This document shows, in pieces, positions 34,322 to 44,883 of a DNA stretch of 64,000 bases. Origin of the DNA: Kineococcus sp. NBC_00420 (GTDB lineage: Bacteria > Actinomycetota > Actinomycetes > Actinomycetales > Kineococcaceae); NCBI RefSeq assembly GCF_036021035.1, contig NZ_CP107930.1, forward strand, positions 1,860,001 through 1,924,000. The letters are read 5' to 3'. Below the pieces are notes generated by a model. The model saw only the letters and a list, made by a program, of their open reading frames with translations. It ran no database searches and was not told where the DNA came from. The stretch's first letter is position 1, and every line of letters begins with the position of its first letter. The translations under genes were made by a program, and so were the position numbers.

Positions 34322-34963
34322 GTGACCGCTCAAGGCTTCCTGCTGCTGCTCGAACTCGTCGGGGTCTTCGCCTTCGCCCTCGACGGTGCGTTGTCCGCCA
34401 TGCGGGCCGCCCACCTCGACCTGTTCGGGGTCGTGACCCTGGGCATCGTGACGGCGCTGGGGGGCGGGATCCTGCGGGACCTGCTGCTCGGGGAACTCCC
34501 GCCCGCCACGTTCCGCACCTGGTACTACCTGACGACCGCGACGGTCGGCGCTCTCGTCGCCTTCTGGGGACACCGCCTCGTGGGCCGCATGTCCCGCCCC
34601 ATCCTGGTCTTCGACACGATCGGACTGTCCCTGTTCGCCGTGACCGGCGCGCAGCTCGCCGTGCACTCGGGACTCGGGGCGGGCCAGGCCATCCTCCTGG
34701 GGGGGCTGACCGGCGTGGGTGGCGGCACCCTGCGCGACGTCCTGGTCCTGAAGGTCCCGACCATCCTCACGGGCGGCCTCTACGCGGTCCCGGCGCTGGT
34801 GGGTTCGTCCGTGGCCGTCGTGGGTCCCCTGGTCGGTCTGGAATCGGGGGTGGCCGCCTTCGCCGGGGGTGTCGTCTGCGCCGGGCTGCGCGTCGGTGGG
34901 GTGCTGGGCGGGTGGCGGGCCCCCAGCGCACCCCGGTCCGCACGCGACGCCTCCGGGGAGTGA
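34322..34963 (+). CDS. TRIC cation channel family membrane protein
   Basis: 213 residues with seven hydrophobic segments in two repeats. The paired Gly-rich signatures ALGGGILRDLLLGELPP and GVGGGTLRDVLVLKVPT are diagnostic of the TRIC/UPF0126 family, which conducts monovalent cations as trimers. GTG 34322 has GGGAGGA upstream and starts right before the first helix. It diverges from the GAF-ANTAR gene. A short C-terminal tail is Arg/Ser-rich. Confidence 0.9.
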   Translation: MTAQGFLLLLELVGVFAFALDGALSAMRAAHLDLFGVVTLGIVTALGGGILRDLLLGELPPATFRTWYYLTTATVGALVAFWGHRLVGRMSRPILVFDTIGLSLFAVTGAQLAVHSGLGAGQAILLGGLTGVGGGTLRDVLVLKVPTILTGGLYAVPALVGSSVAVVGPLVGLESGVAAFAGGVVCAGLRVGGVLGGWRAPSAPRSARDASGE

Positions 34964-34990
34964 CCCGCCACCCTGGTCACGGCGAGCCCG

Positions 34991-35884
34991 TCACGGCGTC
35001 GGCATGCCGCCGTTGACGTTGATCACCGCACCCACGACGTAGCTGGACTCCGCGGAGGCCAGGAACACGTACGCGGGGGCGACCTCGGCGGGCTGACCCG
35101 CGCGACCGAGCGGCGTCGACGTGCCGAACTCCGGCATCGCGTCGTCCGGCTGCCCGCCCGCGATCTGCAGCGGCGTCCAGACCGGGCCCGGTGCGACCAC
35201 GTTGACGCGGATGCCCTTGGGGGCGAGCTGCTGGGCCAGGGCCTGCGACATGGCGATGATCCCCGACTTGGTCGTCGCGTAGTCGACGAGGTTCGGGGAG
35301 GGCTGGTAACCCTGCACCGAGGCGGTGTTGATGATCGTGGACCCCGGCGGCAGGTGCGGGACGGCCTCCTGCACGATCCAGAAGAGCGAGTTCAAGTTCG
35401 TGCGCATCGTCTCCTCGAACTGATGCGACGTGAGGTCGGCGATCTCCTCGACGTGCTGCTGCTTGCCGGCGACGTTGGCGACGAGGTCGATGCCACCCAG
35501 CTCGCGCACCGTCGTGGCGACGAGGCCACGGGCGAACTGCTCGTCGACCAGGTCGCCGGGGGCCAGCACGGCCTTGCGCCCGGCCTCGGTCACGAGTTTC
35601 GCGACCTCCTCGGCGTCGACCTGCTCCTCCGGCAGGTAGTTGAGGACGACGTCGGCACCTTCGCGCGCGAAGGCGATCGCCGCGGCCCGCCCGATGCCGG
35701 AGTCCGCCCCGGTCACCAGGGCCTTGCGACCCGACAGCCGACCGGTCCCCCGGTACGTCGACTCCCCGTGGTCGGGTTTCGGGGACTGCTCGGCGGCGAG
35801 TCCCGGGCCGTCCTGCGGCTGGGGGTCGAAACCGCCCTGGTGGTAACGGGTCACGGGGTCACTGAAGGTGTACTGGTCGGTCAT
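34991..35884 (-). CDS. stress-type SDR oxidoreductase (YghA/YdaD-like)
   Basis: 297 residues. The N-terminus carries the family's extra segment (YTFSDPVTRYHQGGFDPQPQ, then GLAAEQSPKPDHGESTYRG), followed by the Rossmann fold TGADSGIGRA, the Ser site in NTASVQGY, YATTKSG and a Gly-rich INVNGG end. Such proteins are general-stress-induced aldehyde/alcohol reductases of unknown physiological substrate. ATG 35884 is used; the frame extends upstream without a better site. It converges on the TRIC gene with a 6-bp hairpin (GTGACC/GGTCAC, 34960-34980) between. Confidence 0.85.
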   Translation of the reverse strand: MTDQYTFSDPVTRYHQGGFDPQPQDGPGLAAEQSPKPDHGESTYRGTGRLSGRKALVTGADSGIGRAAAIAFAREGADVVLNYLPEEQVDAEEVAKLVTEAGRKAVLAPGDLVDEQFARGLVATTVRELGGIDLVANVAGKQQHVEEIADLTSHQFEETMRTNLNSLFWIVQEAVPHLPPGSTIINTASVQGYQPSPNLVDYATTKSGIIAMSQALAQQLAPKGIRVNVVAPGPVWTPLQIAGGQPDDAMPEFGTSTPLGRAGQPAEVAPAYVFLASAESSYVVGAVINVNGGMPTP

Positions 35885-35978
35885 GGGTTCCACGGTAGGC
35901 AGGACGGAGGAACCCCGCTCGCCGGGTCGCACGGCCCGTCGGCGTGCGACCGGGGCGGGGGAACCTCACGCTGGTGGC

Positions 35979-36317
35979 ATGGACGACGACGAGGAGGAGG
36001 ACGTCGCGCAGCACTTCGACGACGCCGTGAACATGACCCCGAAGGAACTCGAGGACTGGCTCGCCACCGAGGAGTCGAAGTCCGTCGGGGTGGGTGAGGG
36101 AGAATCGGTCGGGCACCACTCGGGCCGGCGCATCGTCGAGATCCTCCGCGGGAAGAAGGGGGACCGTACCGACGCCGACGCCGACGCCGACGCCGAGCAC
36201 ATGCGCAAGGTGGCCGGTTACGTCGCCCGGCACTCGAAGCAGCGCCCCGACGGCGACGTCACGGACACGAAGTGGCGCTACTCCCTCATGAACTGGGGCA
36301 ACGACCCGCTGAAGTGA
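35979..36317 (+). CDS. DUF3140-type DNA-binding-like protein
   Basis: 112 residues. Acidic N-terminus (MDDDEEEDVAQHF), then NMTPKELEDWLATEES, GHHSGRRIVEILRGKK and MRKVAGYVARHSKQRP ending in WRYSLMNWGNDP, which fits the DUF3140 family seen in stress clusters. An Asp-Ala repeat (DADADADAE) links the two halves. There is no clear ribosome site; CACGCT lies 6 bases before the ATG, so a leaderless start is possible. Function unknown. Confidence 0.75.
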   Translation: MDDDEEEDVAQHFDDAVNMTPKELEDWLATEESKSVGVGEGESVGHHSGRRIVEILRGKKGDRTDADADADAEHMRKVAGYVARHSKQRPDGDVTDTKWRYSLMNWGNDPLK

Positions 36318-36459
36318 AGATCCGGAGAACACGGCCGGTTCAGGATGCGGGGCGGCGCGGTCGTGGGCACTGTGGACACAGGCGCCCGCAGTTCAGGGCG
36401 CACCACAGAGAAGACCTCGATCCAGTCGGCGTCCCGCGACGCCGCAGGAGGAGCACCGC

Positions 36460-36918
36460 ATGAGCAGTGTCATCGAAACCGTCGACGTCTCGGTCCCGGT
36501 CCACACCGCGTACAACCAGTGGACCCAGTTCGAGTCCTTCCCCGAGTTCATGGGCGGCGTGGAGCGCATCACTCAGACGGACTCCACGCACACCCACTGG
36601 GTGACGAAGATCGCCGGGGTCGAGCGCGAGTTCGACGCGGAGATCACCGAGCAGCACCCCGACGAGCGGGTCGCCTGGAAGAGCGTCGACGGCAAGGAGC
36701 ACGCCGGTGTCGTGACCTTCCACCGCCTCGGTGACAACGAGACGCGCGTCACCGTGCAGCTCGATTGGGAGACCGAGGGTCTCATCGAGAAGGCAGGCGC
36801 CGCGATCGGCGCCGACGACCGTCAGATCAAGGCGGACCTCAAGCGCTTCAAGGCGTTCATCGAGTCCCGCGGCGGCGAGACCGGCGCCTGGCGCGGAGAC
36901 GTCACCCCCGCGACCTGA
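36460..36918 (+). CDS. SRPBCC-family (polyketide cyclase/dehydrase-like) protein
   Basis: 152 residues of the helix-grip fold: VDVSVPVHTAYNQWTQFESFPEFM at the start (read as VDVSVPVHTAYNQW then FESFPEFMGGV), WVTKIAGVEREFDAEI, RVAWKS and a long C-terminal helix. These bind hydrophobic ligands; in actinobacterial stress clusters they are common and uncharacterised. AGGAGGAG ribosome site. A strong hairpin follows the stop, so it is the end of a transcript. Confidence 0.85.
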   Translation: MSSVIETVDVSVPVHTAYNQWTQFESFPEFMGGVERITQTDSTHTHWVTKIAGVEREFDAEITEQHPDERVAWKSVDGKEHAGVVTFHRLGDNETRVTVQLDWETEGLIEKAGAAIGADDRQIKADLKRFKAFIESRGGETGAWRGDVTPAT

Positions 36919-36929
36919 CGTGCGCGCGC

Positions 36930-36962
36930 AACGGCCCGGCACCCTCGAGGTGCCGGGCCGTT
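36930..36962 (+). terminator. 14-bp stem terminator after the SRPBCC gene
   Basis: AACGGCCCGGCACC (36930-36943), loop CTCGA, GGTGCCGGGCCGTT (36949-36962): perfect 14-bp stem, 12 bases after the stop. No long U-tract, as usual in actinobacteria. It may also end the opposite strand. Confidence 0.8.
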
Positions 36963-37034
36963 CGCGTACCCCGGGTCGCAGGGTGGGCACTGGAGACGGC
37001 CGCGGTGCGTCCGACGGCCGTCGCCACGACCTCC

Positions 37035-37410
37035 TGGCGATCGAGTGGAGTTTCTGGTTCTGGGACCGCGACGTGAGGAGTCCGAACGCCACGTCGGGCG
37101 TGATGCCGTGCCGGGCGATGAGCACACCCTCGGCCTGCTCGATGACAGCCCGGGGCTGCATGGCGACCACCAGGTTGTCCGCCCGGCCGTCGGACTCGGC
37201 CGGCGGCGCGGCGTTGCCCAGAGCCACGCCCGCGTACTGCGCGAACAGCCACAGGGACTGATCCGTCTCGTCGCCGAGGAGAAGTCCGGGAAGGCCTCGA
37301 CGGTGCTGGTGTCCTCGATCCGGAGGGTGGTGTCCGCCTGCGCCGCAGCCAGGCAGGGTCCGAACCCCAGTGAGCACTGCCGTTCGTCGCGGTCGACGGT
37401 GTGGACGCGA
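37035..37410 (-). pseudogene. broken GAF-ANTAR gene
   Basis: The minus strand carries GAF remnants (CSLGFGPCLAAAQADTTLRI, IEDTSTVEAFPDF) in one frame and, after a shift near 37265, SLWLFAQYAGVALGNAA and an ANTAR domain (AVIEQAEGVLIARHG and on) in another. The join skips about 45 residues of a normal GAF domain, so there is both a deletion and a frameshift. No good start is seen. It is the third GAF-ANTAR locus in the window and the only dead one. Confidence 0.7.
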
Positions 37411-37495
37411 CCAGGGCCGAGCGGTCGTGCGTGTGGCTGGAGGTTCAACCCGCGGAAGAACCTGCACGACGACGCCCGGCCCCGGTCACAGGAGG

Positions 37496-37639
37496 TCAGG
37501 TCGGTTCGGGATCCTCGTGGGTGCGCTCGTCGGCCTCCTCGGCCTCCTGCGCGAAGCCCGTGTCGTTGCCGTAGCCGTCCAACGTCGGCGACTCGGCGGC
37601 CTCGTCGGTGCCGGGCGTTTCCTCGGGTTGTGTGGACAC
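37496..37639 (-). CDS. small acidic protein, 47 residues, downstream of catalase
   Basis: A GTG at 37639 with AGGAGAGG 6 bases upstream opens a 47-codon frame: very acidic, with TLDGYGNDTGFAQEAEEADE in the middle. It begins 23 bases after the catalase stop on the same strand, so it should be cotranscribed. No family is recognised. It lies in a region otherwise covered only by antisense frames, and its good ribosome site and position are the reasons for calling it. Confidence 0.55.
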   Translation of the reverse strand: MSTQPEETPGTDEAAESPTLDGYGNDTGFAQEAEEADERTHEDPEPT

Positions 37640-37662
37640 GTCGATCCTCTCCTCGGTGGGAC

Positions 37663-39795
<2,133 letters not shown>

Positions 39796-40055
39796 GGGTG
39801 GGCCTTCCTGGTGAACCGCTCCGCCGCCTGCGCGACGCTTTCGACTGCTGGTCCTGCGGATCGACCGTAGGCCCGGGTTGCGCGGGTCGCTCGTTCAAGG
39901 CCCTGGCCCCGCAACTGTCCAGGGCGCACCCCGACCCGGAGCGTGCGGCTCCCCGAGGCCTCCGCTTGCCGACGTCGACGGTGGGTGCTGGAGTGAACCT
40001 CACCGGGTGCAGCAGGCCGCCCTGACGACCGTGGAAACGGCTTCGGAGGCTGCTG

Positions 40056-40844
40056 ATGGAACCACCCACCGCGACGGTGGTCGATGATCCCGCTGTCGAC
40101 CAGCTGGTGCTGACGCACCTGAGCCTGGCGAGGTCGCTCGCTGCGCACTACCGCAACCGCGGCGAGCCCTACGACGACCTGGTTCAGGTCGCGAGCCTCG
40201 CGCTGGTCAAGGCGGCGCAGCGCTACGACCCCACCACCGGCTACCGGTTCGCCTCCTACGCCACCCCCACGATCATCGGCGAGATCCGCCGCCACTTCCG
40301 CGACCACGGGTGGTTCGTCCGCCCCCCGCGCAGTCTGCAGGAACTGCGGTTGCGCCTGCAGGCCGAGGAGGCCGGCCCGGACGAGGTCCTCGCCGCCCGC
40401 CTGGGAGCCAGCGTGGCCGACGTCAGGGCCGCACGGGAGGCCTCCAACGCCTACTCCGCCGTACCCCTCGACGCTTCCTGGGACTCCGACGACGCACCGC
40501 TGACCGAGCTTCTCGCCGACGGTTCCGACGACGTCGCCACCGTCGACGACCTCCTCTCCCTGCGCCGCATCGCAGCGGACCTCGACGACCGGGACCGCCG
40601 GATCCTGCACCTGCGCTTCTACGAGGACGCCACGCAGTCTGAGATCGCGGCTGAACTCGGGGTCAGTCAGATGCAGGTCTCGCGGCTGCTGAACACCTTG
40701 TTCCGACGGATGCGCGCTCTCCTCGAGGATCAGGTACCCGTCCGCGAACTCACCGCCGAACGAGGGCGGAGCGGCCCCGTGGCCACCCCTGCGTGGTCGC
40801 GCATGCCGTCGAGGAGTTCGGTCAGCACGTCCCGGGCGGCGTGA
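40056..40844 (+). CDS. RNA polymerase sigma factor, SigB/SigF/SigG type
   Basis: 262 residues. Region 2: LVQVASLALVKAAQRYDPTT and YRFASYATPTIIGEIRRHFRD. Region 3 is between about 100 and 135, and region 4 is DATQSEIAAELGVSQMQVSRLL. This is the group-3 general-stress/sporulation class. GGAGG lies upstream of the ATG. No anti-sigma gene is adjacent. It diverges from katE, which it may control. Its last 38 codons (40730-40844) lie over the 3' end of the convergent epimerase gene; that tail is Arg/Ser-rich and may not be needed. Confidence 0.9.
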   Translation: MEPPTATVVDDPAVDQLVLTHLSLARSLAAHYRNRGEPYDDLVQVASLALVKAAQRYDPTTGYRFASYATPTIIGEIRRHFRDHGWFVRPPRSLQELRLRLQAEEAGPDEVLAARLGASVADVRAAREASNAYSAVPLDASWDSDDAPLTELLADGSDDVATVDDLLSLRRIAADLDDRDRRILHLRFYEDATQSEIAAELGVSQMQVSRLLNTLFRRMRALLEDQVPVRELTAERGRSGPVATPAWSRMPSRSSVSTSRAA

Positions 40845-41770
40845 ACGGGCCTCCAGTCCAGCACCTCGCGCGCGCGGGTGGTGTCCATCACCGGCACTCC
40901 CAGGCCGAGATCCAGCCACCCCGGCTGGACCGGGTGCACGTGGGCGCGGTAGCTGACGTCGACCGCCGCTCGCACGAGCCTGCGGTTCAGCGCCACGTGG
41001 CGGGGCGCCTTGAACGCCCGGGCCAGGTCGTCCGCCGTGAGCACCGGGTCGTCGGCGACGTTGAACGCTCCACCGGGAACCCGCTGCACCGCACGGGTGA
41101 TGGCGTCGGCGAGGTCGTCGGCGTGGACCACCTGGAAACGCAGACCCGTCGGGAGCGGGAGGGTCGGCAGCGGGATCCGCCGGATGGCCCGGGTCGGTGC
41201 GAACCCACCGGCGAAGTAGCGGGCGATCTCGCTGCCCGCGTCCCGCTGGAACACCAGGGCCGGACGGATGCGCGTCACGACGAGTTCCGGGTGCTCGCGC
41301 TCCACGTCGTCCAGCTGGGTCTCCACGAAGGCCTTCTCGCGGGAGTACTGCGAGGACGGGATCCCGGTGGCGGGCCAGGACTCCTGGACGGGTTCGTCGT
41401 CGCTCGGGTGGGTCGTGTAGGCACCGACGGAGGAGACGTGGACGAGGTGCGGGACCCCCGCCCGCAGCGCCGCGTGCACCACCTGCCGGCTCCCCGTGAC
41501 GTTGACCCGGGTCATCTCCCGGGAATCCCGGGCCGGCTGGATGAGCCACGCGGTGTGGATCACCGCGTCGACGTCGGCGAAGACCTCGATCAGCCGTTCC
41601 AGCGCAGCGGGTCCGGCGACGTCGAGGCTCTCCCACCGGACCCCGGCGTAGACCCCGACCGGGTCGGGCAGCCGTCGGCAGATCCCGACGACCTCGACGT
41701 CCTCCGCGGCGAGGCGACGCAGCAGGGCGGTTCCGACGTTGCCGGTGGCTCCGGTGATGGCGATGCGCAT
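40730..41770 (-). CDS. NAD-dependent epimerase/dehydratase family protein
   Basis: 346 residues of the extended SDR type. Marks are MRIAITGATGNVGTALLRRL, HTAWLIQP, HVSSVGAY, the catalytic Tyr-x-x-x-Lys in SQYSREKAF and VHADDLADAI. It acts on a nucleotide sugar or a similar small substrate; unknown. ATG 41770 is used, although a GTG just upstream in frame (41815 frame) is open. It overlaps the sigma-factor gene tail to tail by 115 bases. Confidence 0.85.
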   Translation of the reverse strand: MRIAITGATGNVGTALLRRLAAEDVEVVGICRRLPDPVGVYAGVRWESLDVAGPAALERLIEVFADVDAVIHTAWLIQPARDSREMTRVNVTGSRQVVHAALRAGVPHLVHVSSVGAYTTHPSDDEPVQESWPATGIPSSQYSREKAFVETQLDDVEREHPELVVTRIRPALVFQRDAGSEIARYFAGGFAPTRAIRRIPLPTLPLPTGLRFQVVHADDLADAITRAVQRVPGGAFNVADDPVLTADDLARAFKAPRHVALNRRLVRAAVDVSYRAHVHPVQPGWLDLGLGVPVMDTTRAREVLDWRPVHAARDVLTELLDGMRDHAGVATGPLRPRSAVSSRTGT

Positions 41771-41943
41771 GTCACCACGCTCCCATCGGGTTCCGGTCCG
41801 GCAACCGGACGTCATCGCACGCGGGACGTCGACGACGAGGGGCGGAGGAGGGGCTCACGAGTTTCCGCTACCCCCTCACGGACCCCCCGAAACATCGTTC
41901 GTTCCACCTCGCGCAACCTCGGCGGAGGGCGTAGGACCGTCGC

Positions 41944-42828
41944 ATGCCCCTGATGCGTTCCCTGTTCGACGCTCCCTCGCGGTGGACGGTCCTCGACCCG
42001 GTGGCCGCACGGGCCAAGGACACCGCCGACCGTCTGCTGCCCGGTGGTTCGCTGCGAGGTCTGCTGCACGGCCGCCCGGCGGGCCATCCCGTCCACCCGG
42101 CGATGGCGATGGTCCCCGTGGGCACCTCCGTCTCGGCGTTCGTCCTCGACGCCGCCGCGGTGCTGCTCCCGGGAGGGCAGGCTCTGGGCGCCCCCGCGCG
42201 GCTGCTCGCTGCCGCGAGCGTCGCCACCGTCGCGCCGACCGCTGTCGCCGGCTGGGCCGACTACGTCGACCTGCACCCCGACCAGCAGCGCACCGCGATC
42301 GTGCACGCGGCGGGCAACGCGGTCGCGGCCACGCTGTGGACGGCGTCGTTGTTCGCCGGTCGACGGGCCCGGCTGCTGCGGACCGCAGGAACCCTGGCCG
42401 CCGGGGCGGCCGGAGCCCTGGGCGGCCACCTGGCCTACCGCTGGTCGGCGGGAGTGAACCACGCCGAGCACCTGGTCCACCTGGCCGGCGACGGGCAGGA
42501 GTTCTCCGACATCGGGACGCTCGACGACCTGGCCGAGGGCCGTCCGGAGCAGCGGTGGATCGGGGACGCGCCGTTGTGCGTCCTGCGCCGAGGCGGTTCC
42601 GTCATGGCCCTCACCGACACCTGCACCCACCTCGGCGCCCCGTTGCACGACGGCGAGGTCACGGGGACGGGTTCCGCGACGACCATCACCTGCCCCTGGC
42701 ACGCGAGCGAGTTCCGCTTCGCCGACGGTGAGGTGGTCGACGGTCCGGCCACCGCTCCGCAGCCGGTCGTCGAGACCCGGGTGGAGGCGGGGCGCGTCAT
42801 GGCGCGCGTCGTCGGACCGCCCCTCTGA
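41944..42828 (+). CDS. DUF2231 membrane domain fused to Rieske [2Fe-2S] domain
   Basis: 294 residues. Residues about 45-165 form a four-helix DUF2231 membrane domain (PAGHPVHPAMAMVPVGTSV, ADYVDLH). Residues about 190-290 are a Rieske ferredoxin with cluster ligands CTHLGAPL and CPWHASEF. This suggests a membrane-bound electron-transfer protein. No ribosome site is clear; TAGGAC stands 6 bases before the ATG, possibly leaderless. Followed 32 bases later by a zinc alcohol dehydrogenase, which may share redox duty. Confidence 0.88.
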   Translation: MPLMRSLFDAPSRWTVLDPVAARAKDTADRLLPGGSLRGLLHGRPAGHPVHPAMAMVPVGTSVSAFVLDAAAVLLPGGQALGAPARLLAAASVATVAPTAVAGWADYVDLHPDQQRTAIVHAAGNAVAATLWTASLFAGRRARLLRTAGTLAAGAAGALGGHLAYRWSAGVNHAEHLVHLAGDGQEFSDIGTLDDLAEGRPEQRWIGDAPLCVLRRGGSVMALTDTCTHLGAPLHDGEVTGTGSATTITCPWHASEFRFADGEVVDGPATAPQPVVETRVEAGRVMARVVGPPL

Positions 42829-42860
42829 GTTCGAGAACACCCGAGGAGAAGGAGAACAGC

Positions 42861-44069
42861 GTGCGAGCACTGACGTGGCAGGGGAAGCGTTCGGTCAGCG
42901 TCGAGGACGTACCGGACCCGCAGGTCGTCGAGCCGACGGACGCGGTCGTGCGGATCACCTCGACGGCGATCTGCGGTTCCGACCTGCACCTCTACGAGGT
43001 CCTGGCCCCCTACATGGCCAAGGGTGACGTCCTGGGTCACGAGCCGATGGGCATCGTCGAAGCGGTGGGGTCCGCCGTCACGAACCTGAGCCCGGGCGAC
43101 CGGGTCGTCATCCCGTTCAACATCTCCTGCGGCCACTGCTTCATGTGCGACCGCGGGTTGATGTCGCAGTGCGAGACCACCCAGGTGCGGGAGAAGGGCT
43201 CTGGGGCGGCCCTCTTCGGGTTCAGCTCCCTCTACGGCTCCGTCCCCGGCGGCCAGGCGCAGTACCTGCGCGTCCCGCACGCCGACTTCGGCCCGATCAA
43301 GGTCGGCCGGGAGGGCGACAACGGACTTCCGGACGAGCGGTACCTGTTCCTCTCCGACATCCTCCCCACCGCCTGGCAGGGCGTGCAGTACGCCGACGTC
43401 CCCGAGGGCGGCACCCTCGCGGTGCTGGGCCTGGGGCCGGTCGGTCAGTTCGCGGCCCGCATCGGCCGACACCTCGGGTACGAGGTCATCGCCGTGGACC
43501 CGGTCGAGGAACGTCGCCAGATGGCCCACCGCAACGGGGTGACGGCGATCGACTTCACCGACGGCAGCGGTTCCGACGTCGTCACGCAGCTGCGTGAACG
43601 CACCGACGGCCGCGGCCCGGACGCCGTCCTCGACGCCGTCGGCATGGAGGCTCACGGCGGGACGGAGGGGGCCGTGGCCAAGGCGGCCCAGACCGCCGTC
43701 GGTCTGCTGCCGGACAAGCTCGCCCAGAAGGTCATGGAGACCGGCGGGATCGACCGGTTGTGGGCCGTGCGGACGGCCGTCGACGCCGTCCGTCGCGGGG
43801 GCACCGTGTCGTTGTCGGGCGTCTACGGCGGCGAGGCGGACCCGATGCCGATGATGACGATGTTCGACAAGCAGCTGCAGTTCCGCATGGGCCAGTGCAA
43901 CGTGAAGAGCTGGATCGAGGACCTGCTGCCCATCGTGGAGGACCCGACCGACCCGCTCGGCATCGACGACCTCACCACTCACCGGGTCCCGCTCGAAGAC
44001 GCCCCGGACGCGTACGAGATGTTCCAGACCAAGCGTGACGGGTGCATCAAGGTCGTCCTCAAACCCTGA
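42861..44069 (+). CDS. zinc-dependent alcohol dehydrogenase (formaldehyde-dehydrogenase-like)
   Basis: 402 residues. The catalytic zinc ligands are in TAICGSDLH and LGHEPMG. The structural zinc site is complete (CGHCFMCDRGLMSQC). The NAD motif is VLGLGPVGQFAARIG. The long insert and total length recall glutathione-independent formaldehyde dehydrogenases. GTG start with GGAGAAGGAG upstream. A gap of about 140 bases to the next gene contains no feature; its base composition looks like a decayed gene end but no start exists. Confidence 0.87.
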   Translation: MRALTWQGKRSVSVEDVPDPQVVEPTDAVVRITSTAICGSDLHLYEVLAPYMAKGDVLGHEPMGIVEAVGSAVTNLSPGDRVVIPFNISCGHCFMCDRGLMSQCETTQVREKGSGAALFGFSSLYGSVPGGQAQYLRVPHADFGPIKVGREGDNGLPDERYLFLSDILPTAWQGVQYADVPEGGTLAVLGLGPVGQFAARIGRHLGYEVIAVDPVEERRQMAHRNGVTAIDFTDGSGSDVVTQLRERTDGRGPDAVLDAVGMEAHGGTEGAVAKAAQTAVGLLPDKLAQKVMETGGIDRLWAVRTAVDAVRRGGTVSLSGVYGGEADPMPMMTMFDKQLQFRMGQCNVKSWIEDLLPIVEDPTDPLGIDDLTTHRVPLEDAPDAYEMFQTKRDGCIKVVLKP

Positions 44070-44208
44070 CGCCTGCTGCACCACCCGCGCCGCGGTCTCG
44101 CGCTGCGGACCGCGCTCGCCGCGCCCCTCGCCGGGATCGTGGCGGGCGCGGTGTCGTCCCGCGGTCGCCGAGGAGTGACGGGGCCCTGGTCCCCACCCGT
44201 GAGCGGCG

Positions 44209-44883
44209 TCAGGCGCTGAGGTCGTGGGCGACACCGGCGGGGGTCCGTCCCAGGAGCCGGTCGCTGGTGAGGACGGGGTGCGCGGTGGAACTCAGGACGT
44301 TCGCCCCCGGCAACGCCCGGACCCGGTCGACGAACTCCCGGTCCTCGTGCGCCGGCCGGGACGGGAACCCACCGGCGGCCCGGTACGTCGAGGCGCGCAC
44401 GCCGAGGTTCGCGCCGTGCACGTGGCGGTGGCCCGCGGCGCAGGTGCCTGCGGCGTACCGTCTCCGCCACTCGGTGTGGAGCGTGGCGGGCCCTGCGAGT
44501 CGGACGGTTCCGAGCAGCAGGTCGATCCCCGCGTCGCCCGCGCGCCGGTGGTGCGGCAACCACTGCCCGGGCACGACCGAGTCCGCGTCGGTGCAGGCGA
44601 TCCAGGTCGAACGGAGTTCCCGGGCCGAGCGGCCCGCGAGCGCCTCGTCGACTCCCGCGGCCCGGGCCGCACCGACGTTGCCGGCCCGGGAGCGGATCAC
44701 GTGAGCGCCTGCGGCGACCGCGGTCTCGGCGGTCGCGTCGCGGCAGAGGTCCGCCACGACGACGAGGTCGACGGGGATCCCGAGACGGCCGGCCGAAAGG
44801 AGGACCGAGGTGACGGCAGCGGCGATCGTCGTCTCCTCGTCGCGGGCGGGCACGACGACGACCATCCGCTCGAGGGCGGTCAC
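44209..44883 (-). CDS. family-2 glycosyltransferase
   Basis: 224 residues. The GT-A fold start is MVVVVPARDEETTIAAAVTS; the metal/nucleotide motif is CTDADSVVP. An acceptor region GANLGVRASTYRAAGGFP and HEDREFVDRV resembles the ED motif of GT2 enzymes. No membrane helices, so it is cytosolic. The ATG overlaps the stop of the PIG-L/methyltransferase gene (ATGA), making it the last gene of a three-gene cassette. Sugar donor and acceptor are unknown. Confidence 0.85.
   Translation of the reverse strand: MTALERMVVVVPARDEETTIAAAVTSVLLSAGRLGIPVDLVVVADLCRDATAETAVAAGAHVIRSRAGNVGAARAAGVDEALAGRSARELRSTWIACTDADSVVPGQWLPHHRRAGDAGIDLLLGTVRLAGPATLHTEWRRRYAAGTCAAGHRHVHGANLGVRASTYRAAGGFPSRPAHEDREFVDRVRALPGANVLSSTAHPVLTSDRLLGRTPAGVAHDLSA

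Noticed and set aside
44070-44208. Possible short gene after the zinc alcohol dehydrogenase
   Set aside because: One frame reads like an Ala/Leu-rich protein end, but there is no start codon or ribosome site.
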